Positions 59,032-64,000 of a stretch of DNA of 64,000 nt are shown here, in pieces. This DNA is from a virus, in IMG/VR virus record IMGVR_UViG_3300023184_004954, positions 1 to 64,000 of that record, one strand, 5' to 3'. A program made the position numbers and the translations under genes. Positions within the stretch are counted from its first letter, which is position 1; each line of letters opens with the position of its first letter. The notes below the pieces were generated by a model. That model was given only the letters and a program-made list of their open reading frames with translations, ran no database searches and was not told where the DNA came from.

Positions 59032-59830
59032 TTTTTAACATTTTTATTAATTCAGAAATTGAAAGTCCTTCTTTTTCTGCTTGTTTTTTTAATGTTTTTA
59101 AATTCTTTTTAACAATATTTGAAACTTTTGGTTCTTTTTCTGAAACATCAGAGTCTGAACTTTTTTTATTAACTAAAATATCTTCAAGAACTTTAATCAT
59201 TTTTTGTTTTTGAATTTCAGATAATGTTGCTCTTGTAACAAAATTTTTGTCGTGATAATATTTTGATTTTTTATCTTTTTTCCCTGTTGGGTCTTGTCCT
59301 TTTTGTTTTACCCTTTCTTTTGCTTCATCTGGGTTTAATCCCAAATTCTTAACAAAATATTTAAAGGTTTCTTTTCCGTCCATATCTTCTGTCTCTTCAT
59401 AACCAAACGCATCTGACATATCAACTTCTTCCAGTTCTTCAGATTCTCCAAAGTAGGTTCTATAACCGCGAGTCCAAGGGTCGTTAGTGACTCTTGCTGC
59501 TGCGACTGTTTGGTCCATGGTTTTTCTTGGGTGCATCTTTGGGTCTAAGATTGGAATTTTAGAATTACTAATTGCTCCATCGGCATTAACTAATTCTTCC
59601 AATTCATCCTTAACATTTTTAGTTGTTTTCTTTTTTTTACCTTTTATGGTATTTTTTAAATATTTTTTTACATCACCTTCTTTTTCTTTTTTGAAGTGAA
59701 CAACTTCATCTTTTTTTCTTGCTTCGGTTAAAGTATCCTCCACAGAGAAATATAAAGAATATTTATCTTTAGTTTCTTTTAAAAAGAAGTAATAGGGAGA
59801 TGAATAAAATTCTTTATTATTAATAATCAT
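59024..59830 (-). CDS. Hypothetical charged protein
   Basis: A 268-aa, strongly charged protein with Lys/Glu-rich helices and a central segment DPKMHPRKTMDQTVAAARVT resembling known phage proteins, plus GYRTYFGESEELEEVDMSDA. An AAGGA element lies about 7 nt before the ATG, one of few Shine-Dalgarno-like sites here, and GTATTTAT (59847-59854, minus) is 16 nt upstream. Confidence 0.6.
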   Translation of the reverse strand: MIINNKEFYSSPYYFFLKETKDKYSLYFSVEDTLTEARKKDEVVHFKKEKEGDVKKYLKNTIKGKKKKTTKNVKDELEELVNADGAISNSKIPILDPKMHPRKTMDQTVAAARVTNDPWTRGYRTYFGESEELEEVDMSDAFGYEETEDMDGKETFKYFVKNLGLNPDEAKERVKQKGQDPTGKKDKKSKYYHDKNFVTRATLSEIQKQKMIKVLEDILVNKKSSDSDVSEKEPKVSNIVKKNLKTLKKQAEKEGLSISELIKMLKSE

Positions 59831-59846
59831 TTTTTTCCTTTTAATA

Positions 59847-59854
59847 TAAATACC
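59847..59854 (-). promoter_or_regulatory. Putative late promoter motif
   Basis: GTATTTAT on the minus strand, 16 nt before the ATG at 59830; a divergent copy for the + gene lies at 59866. Confidence 0.5.
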
Positions 59855-59865
59855 CGAAAAAAAAG

Positions 59866-59873
59866 TATTTATC
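59866..59873 (+). promoter_or_regulatory. Putative late promoter motif
   Basis: GTATTTAT, 8 nt before the ATG at 59882. Confidence 0.5.
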
Positions 59874-59881
59874 TATATTCT

Positions 59882-62215
59882 ATGGCATATCAAAATATAA
59901 ATCAATATAATTTTAATAAATTATATCTAAAACCAGTTAATGAGATTTCAGATATATCATTGGCGTCTGATGAAAAAGACTATGATGATGAAGTAATTTT
60001 TTCACCATATCTCATTGCAGACTATGATGGCAACAGGATGCCATTAAAATTTGACTTTAATAGTAAAGAAACTTCCATTTGTATTGGTTGTGGTGATTTT
60101 GAGTCGGATGTTATTGTTTCTGAAAATTATTGGAATCCTGATGGTATAGACTTTTATAATTGTGGGATAACAACTCAATTATGCGATGTTGGGTTGACAG
60201 GTGTGGATAATGGGTTAGTTCAAAGTCTTACAGGTGAAACAATAGAAGTTAATAGTGGGTTATATATCTATGAAAGTCAAATATATAACAGATATTTTTA
60301 TGATAAAAGGTTTAAAATGCACCCAATTGGTGGATTTACGACACCAATTAACAGAATATATAATGACAATTCATATGATTATAATTTAACTACAGGTACA
60401 ACAAATGATAGTATTGGGACATATGTGACGTTAAATGGGGGGTTTTATCAAGGATTTTATAAATTGGCTGAGTATGATTATCAAGTATTACCTGAGAGGT
60501 TTAATTGGGGATGGAGTACTGAATTTATGTTAAGGTATAGATGGACAGGTAATACTGATGTTGGTTTAAATGTTAGGTATCCTGAAAATAAAGGAACATT
60601 CTTTTATATGGGTGCTAGAGCTGAGAACAAGTTTTATCATTTCGCTAATGGTGAACCTAAGTTAGATTTTAACGGCACTTGGAATTTATTTGTTCAGGAT
60701 TTTGAAGGTGCGGATACAGGAAGTATTGATTCTGTTATTTTAACAATATGTCAATCTGGTGTTTGTGAAAATTTTAATTCAAATCAAACTAATATTATTA
60801 TTAATGATAATGTTCCTGCATCAGTATATCCAATAACATTTACCATTACAGGTATAACTGAAAATATTGATAATATATCATTAACATTAGTTAATTATTT
60901 TCATCAATACCCTGGTGACGTTGGTATGGTATTAGTCGCGCCAAATAATCTTCATACAATAATTGCGGGTAGAGAACAATTTCAAAACCCTGGATATGTT
61001 CCTTATACAACAACATTAGATAGTTCGGCAACAACCTTATGGAACGGATTTTCTGGCGGAACATTTATTAATAACCCTTACGCTTTTGAAGATATGCCAT
61101 TCTCATCTCCTTGTCCTTACCAATTTATTGCCGGAGATACAACAAGAAATTTAACAGCATTTACAGACAATAGTTTTTTTAGAACAACAGATGGTTTAGA
61201 TTGTTTATTAACTTGTGGATGTTCAAATTCTGCAAATACTTCTTCATCTTGTAATCACGTTTATCAACAATCAGCAATTACATCAACAAATAATATGTGC
61301 TCTTGTGGTTGTGGATTAACTATAACCGCAAGTACAGAACAACTAGACCCACTATTTGATAGTGTATCAAACGCTCTTTCAATAAGACTAAGTGGTGATA
61401 CAGGAAATCCAAGAATATGTGTTAAAACATATAGAATAACGGGTGGATGCGAAACAACGGGTTCTTGTTCAACAACAGGGTTAACATATACCACAGGAAC
61501 ATCTTTAACTGAATGGTGTTCAACAAGTGGAATTTTTGATGATTGTGTTGACACAAATTATGCAACTACTGAGCATTGGGTTCAAATTGATGCGGTTTTT
61601 GTTAGAGATGTATGGTTAGACACTTGTGATTTAAAATATAAGGGGGGTTTATCCTTGATAGTTAAAGAAGTTTTTACGGCGACTTCAGCAAACAATAGTG
61701 TTAGTTTAATTACTGAAACTAATCCTGCAAAAACAGAAGTTGTTAATATGAATGAGAAATGGATTAATGAAAAAGATTATAGAAAAGGTAAATTTAAAAT
61801 TTATGTTAATGGAAAACTTTTCTTTATTATTGATGATTTTGAAGAAATAATACCTAGACCATTAAACACAGAAAAAGAAAAACAAATTGGTGTTCCTTTT
61901 AATATTTCATTAGGTGGTGGGACGCAGGGTTTACACGACAATTTAACTTTTTTAGGATGTCCAACTGACCAATATTTTTATACTTCACAACAAGACCCAG
62001 AATGTTTACCCACAAAAGATTTAAATGAAACCGAATATGCGGGACTACAAACCGACATTTATCTTGAAGAATATTTTGCAGGAAGTTTAATTGGTGATAT
62101 AAGTTCATTTAGAATGTATAATGAACCATTAAATGCCGCACAAATAAAACACAACTTTAGGATTTTACAAACCAAATATGACTTATTAAATCCGGATTGT
62201 CCTGATTGTAGATAA
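59882..62215 (+). CDS. Tail adhesin with LamG-like and P-domain segments
   Basis: A 777-aa, Cys-rich, beta-rich protein. A first block holds GTWNLFVQDFEGADTGSIDS, typical of the second half of P/proprotein-convertase domains; a second holds ITGITENIDNISLTLVNYFH and PGDVGMVLVAPNNLHTII, typical of the first half. Toward the C-terminus, GKFKIYVNGKLFFIIDDFEE and IGDISSFRMYNEPLNAAQI look LamG/concanavalin-like. Probably a receptor-binding tail protein. A bidirectional terminator follows. Confidence 0.72.
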   Translation: MAYQNINQYNFNKLYLKPVNEISDISLASDEKDYDDEVIFSPYLIADYDGNRMPLKFDFNSKETSICIGCGDFESDVIVSENYWNPDGIDFYNCGITTQLCDVGLTGVDNGLVQSLTGETIEVNSGLYIYESQIYNRYFYDKRFKMHPIGGFTTPINRIYNDNSYDYNLTTGTTNDSIGTYVTLNGGFYQGFYKLAEYDYQVLPERFNWGWSTEFMLRYRWTGNTDVGLNVRYPENKGTFFYMGARAENKFYHFANGEPKLDFNGTWNLFVQDFEGADTGSIDSVILTICQSGVCENFNSNQTNIIINDNVPASVYPITFTITGITENIDNISLTLVNYFHQYPGDVGMVLVAPNNLHTIIAGREQFQNPGYVPYTTTLDSSATTLWNGFSGGTFINNPYAFEDMPFSSPCPYQFIAGDTTRNLTAFTDNSFFRTTDGLDCLLTCGCSNSANTSSSCNHVYQQSAITSTNNMCSCGCGLTITASTEQLDPLFDSVSNALSIRLSGDTGNPRICVKTYRITGGCETTGSCSTTGLTYTTGTSLTEWCSTSGIFDDCVDTNYATTEHWVQIDAVFVRDVWLDTCDLKYKGGLSLIVKEVFTATSANNSVSLITETNPAKTEVVNMNEKWINEKDYRKGKFKIYVNGKLFFIIDDFEEIIPRPLNTEKEKQIGVPFNISLGGGTQGLHDNLTFLGCPTDQYFYTSQQDPECLPTKDLNETEYAGLQTDIYLEEYFAGSLIGDISSFRMYNEPLNAAQIKHNFRILQTKYDLLNPDCPDCR

Positions 62216-62220
62216 TAAAA

Positions 62221-62240
62221 AACCCTCATTTAAGAGGGTT
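62221..62240. terminator. Bidirectional terminator
   Basis: AACCCTC pairs with GAGGGTT around ATTTAA, flanked by A (left) and T (right) runs between convergent genes. Confidence 0.78.
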
Positions 62241-62249
62241 ATATTTTTA

Positions 62250-62711
62250 TTAATGTCTTGTTTTAAATCTATTAAGTAGTTGTGATTTTGTCATTTGAAA
62301 TGTTTTTGGTTTTTCAACTTTAGACTCAATAATTTTTGGTTTTGAACTTTCTTTTGGTTGTTCAAACACTTGAACCCTTAATTTTGGTTTGTCTTCAACT
62401 TGTTCGGTAACAACCACATTTACCTTTTTATTTGTTTTAACATTGAAATCTGAGTTCCACGGCTCAAAATAAACATCATCGGCAATTACTTCCAATCTGA
62501 TATTACCTTTTGTTCCTTCAGGTAAAAAATGTTTAGTTTTCGGAATATTAACTTCACATATACCAGTGTTTTCAATGGTACCATTAAACATATAAGACAT
62601 TTCATTTGTTTCAATTACTAGTCTTACTTTAGATTTTGCTAAGGAAGTTCCTTCAATTTCAATATTACAATTGAATTTGTTTGGTTTGTCAGTATATAAA
62701 TTGTATGCCAT
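62250..62711 (-). CDS. Hypothetical protein
   Basis: A 153-aa beta-rich protein (MAYNLYTDKPNKFNCNIEIE) followed by a Lys/Glu/Pro linker and a basic tail (KSQLLNRFKTRH). No family. ATATTTAT (62717-62724, minus) lies 5 nt before its start. Confidence 0.62.
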   Translation of the reverse strand: MAYNLYTDKPNKFNCNIEIEGTSLAKSKVRLVIETNEMSYMFNGTIENTGICEVNIPKTKHFLPEGTKGNIRLEVIADDVYFEPWNSDFNVKTNKKVNVVVTEQVEDKPKLRVQVFEQPKESSKPKIIESKVEKPKTFQMTKSQLLNRFKTRH

Positions 62712-62716
62712 ATGAT

Positions 62717-62724
62717 ATAAATAT
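62717..62724 (-). promoter_or_regulatory. Putative late promoter, 5 nt before ATG
   Basis: ATATTTAT on the minus strand, 5 nt upstream of the ATG at 62711. Confidence 0.55.
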
Positions 62725-62728
62725 ACTA

Positions 62729-63046
62729 TTATTCGTTAATTTTAATGTTGACTTTAATAAATTTTTGTTCTTTCATTAAAATCTCAACATCTTTTAATTT
62801 TACCTTAACTTTTTTATTTTTATTTTTATTTACATTTGTTTCAAAAACTATCTCATCAACATTTAATTTAACAAACAAACGGATAAGAGTTTGTTTTTCA
62901 GAATCAGTTAATTTTTTTAATCTGTCCTTAACTTTTGTTGTTCCATAACTAATAAGTTTTTCAATTACGCAACCTTCCTTCCAAGTAAATGGTGTTTCTT
63001 TCCACGTAAAGGGGGTATCATCCCAGCTATAACAAATAGAACTCAT
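62729..63046 (-). CDS. Small protein with tandem TPFTWKE repeat
   Basis: A 105-aa protein: MSSICYSWDD followed by two copies of TPFTWKE, then a helical, Lys-rich region (NKNKNKKVKVKLKDVEIL). The short aromatic repeat is seen in virion-type proteins of related phages, in my recollection. A variant motif, TATATTTA, is 4 nt before its ATG. Confidence 0.62.
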   Translation of the reverse strand: MSSICYSWDDTPFTWKETPFTWKEGCVIEKLISYGTTKVKDRLKKLTDSEKQTLIRLFVKLNVDEIVFETNVNKNKNKKVKVKLKDVEILMKEQKFIKVNIKINE

Positions 63047-63100
63047 ACTTTAAATATATTAAAACATAACTATAAAAAAGTAAAATACTTAATCACTAAC

Positions 63101-63108
63101 ATATTTAT
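63101..63108 (+). promoter_or_regulatory. Putative late promoter motif
   Basis: ATATTTAT, 70 nt before the tail-fibre ATG at 63179, within a 130-nt spacer with nothing else recognised. Confidence 0.35.
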
Positions 63109-63178
63109 AGTTTGGCGACTCAATTATCACTAAATTATGATTGATTTACAAATAACCAAATATTAGTAAAATTACACT

Positions 63179-64000
63179 ATGTCAAATATTTCAGGTCAGT
63201 TAATTAAAGACTCGTATAATTACATACTTCAATCTGATGTTAATACAGGTTTTGTATATCGCGTTGGAGGTGGAGTACCCTCTAATCCTATATTTTCTTC
63301 AGGATTAACAATAAGTGGTGCGGCGTTTACTTATAATGATGGTAATCAACAGGTAGGATATGTATTAACTTCTGACGCTTCAGGTAATGCCGCTTGGGGG
63401 CCTATTTCAGGTTCATCTACAGGTAATTTTGTTGAGATAAGTGGTAGTACAATGACGGGTAGGTTATATAACCAATCCGGAATTACTGTTACAGGTGACG
63501 TTACAACAGATTATGTTATCGCAAAAGGAATCACAGCAACCACAATATCTGCAACTACTCTTCATATTGAAAATGCTGCCGATATTTCTGCCGGTAGTAT
63601 AACTGCGGATACATATTCAGGTAATACAATTATTGTAAATAATTTTACCGCCATAACTGTATCGGCAACAACTTATTTGAATTTACCCGATAGTGCAGAT
63701 ACAAAAGTAACCGGTTTTAGTTTAAATAATAATGTTATTACATTATCACAAAATAGAACCGACCAATACTCAGCATTCACAATTAGTTTATCCGCATACA
63801 CGGGTAATACCTCATCATCAGGTGATTATCTTCCATTAAGTGGAGGAACAGTAACAGGAAATACAATATTCCAATCGGGTTTAACCGCTAACACAATATC
63901 GGCAACAACATACTATAATTTACCTGATAATGTTACAGGAAAGTATCTCCCATTAAGTGGTGGTACTGTGACAGGAAATACAATATTCCAATCAGGACTA
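63179..64000 (+). CDS. Tail fibre protein, 5' part (continues past the window)
   Basis: An open frame of 274 codons from ATG 63179 with no stop by 64000, so the gene is cut by the window end. MSNISGQLIKDSYNYILQSD begins it. The body is Thr/Ser/Gly/Asn-rich with short beta repeats (TISATTY, LPDS) and YLPLSGGTVTGNT repeated from residue 217, a motif typical of T4-like tail fibre and collar proteins. It forms the trimeric fibre shaft; the receptor-binding tip would lie downstream. Confidence 0.88.
   Translation, partial: MSNISGQLIKDSYNYILQSDVNTGFVYRVGGGVPSNPIFSSGLTISGAAFTYNDGNQQVGYVLTSDASGNAAWGPISGSSTGNFVEISGSTMTGRLYNQSGITVTGDVTTDYVIAKGITATTISATTLHIENAADISAGSITADTYSGNTIIVNNFTAITVSATTYLNLPDSADTKVTGFSLNNNVITLSQNRTDQYSAFTISLSAYTGNTSSSGDYLPLSGGTVTGNTIFQSGLTANTISATTYYNLPDNVTGKYLPLSGGTVTGNTIFQSGL
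63827..64000 (+). repeat. 117-bp tandem repeat in the tail fibre gene
   Basis: A 117-bp (39-codon) unit starts at 63827 and again at 63944; the second is cut by the window end. Third-position changes differ between copies, so selection acts on the protein repeat. Confidence 0.8.

Overview
The window is a contiguous piece of a large tailed-phage genome of the T4-like (contractile-tail) type, very probably infecting a Bacteroidota host. Phage identity rests on a complete head-assembly block in T4 order: terminase large subunit (gp17-like), portal (gp20-like), prohead protease (gp21-like), acidic scaffold candidate (gp22-like) and major capsid protein (gp23-like). A baseplate-hub OB-fold protein, a gp55-like late sigma factor, PhoH, dUTPase and a tail-fibre gene support it. 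The host inference rests on low GC, A-rich translation starts with almost no Shine-Dalgarno sequences, a few promoters of Bacteroidota type (TTTG, about 20 nt, TAnnTTTG), a phage ribosomal protein bS21 of Bacteroidota flavour, and a glycine-first tmRNA tag.

Layout. (1) 1-8050: small accessory genes, an M15-type peptidoglycan peptidase, an HNH endonuclease next to a tmRNA gene on the minus strand, a metallopeptidase, and a run of genes that share an N-terminal tag ending in VIKE. (2) 8073-12035: ClpC-like ATPase, small heat-shock protein, a KTSC-domain protein and a nucleotidyltransferase-fold protein. (3) 12089-25330: the head module, with a bS21 gene inserted on the opposite strand. (4) 25435-31129: accessory genes, namely an HNH endonuclease, a class II aminoacyl-tRNA-synthetase-like core, an FKBP/SlyD-like isomerase and further tagged proteins. 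(5) 31170-37989, minus strand: tail and baseplate genes plus the gp55-like sigma factor. (6) 37989-56582, minus strand: a tightly packed, about 18.6 kb glycan-modification operon (Gmd, Fcl, a GT11 fucosyltransferase, many GT2/GT4 transferases, methyltransferases, KAS III, acyltransferase, PhyH oxygenase, cupin, short DegT) with PhoH, dUTPase and an exonuclease interspersed. (7) 56714-64000: a minimal kinase-like protein, small structural or hypothetical genes, a LamG/P-domain adhesin, and the start of a repeat-rich tail fibre that runs off the window.

How it fits together. A short motif, (A/G/C)TATTTAT, precedes many genes at one of two preferred distances from the start codon (4-5 or about 13-16 nt) on either strand. 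It is the best candidate for the phage late promoter read by the gp55-like sigma factor, and the short spacing predicts leaderless mRNAs. Several otherwise unrelated proteins carry a terminal tag ending in I/L-x-E, the kind of site a T4-type prohead protease cuts; the capsid protein has the same kind of site (LINE|A, and VIKE). This suggests a set of cargo proteins packaged in the capsid. tmRNA, bS21, ClpC, Hsp20, SlyD-like isomerase and the synthetase-like protein together look like a phage takeover kit for translation and protein quality control. The glycan operon makes GDP-fucose from host GDP-mannose, but I recognise no flippase or polymerase in it, so it more likely decorates phage proteins than builds a polysaccharide.
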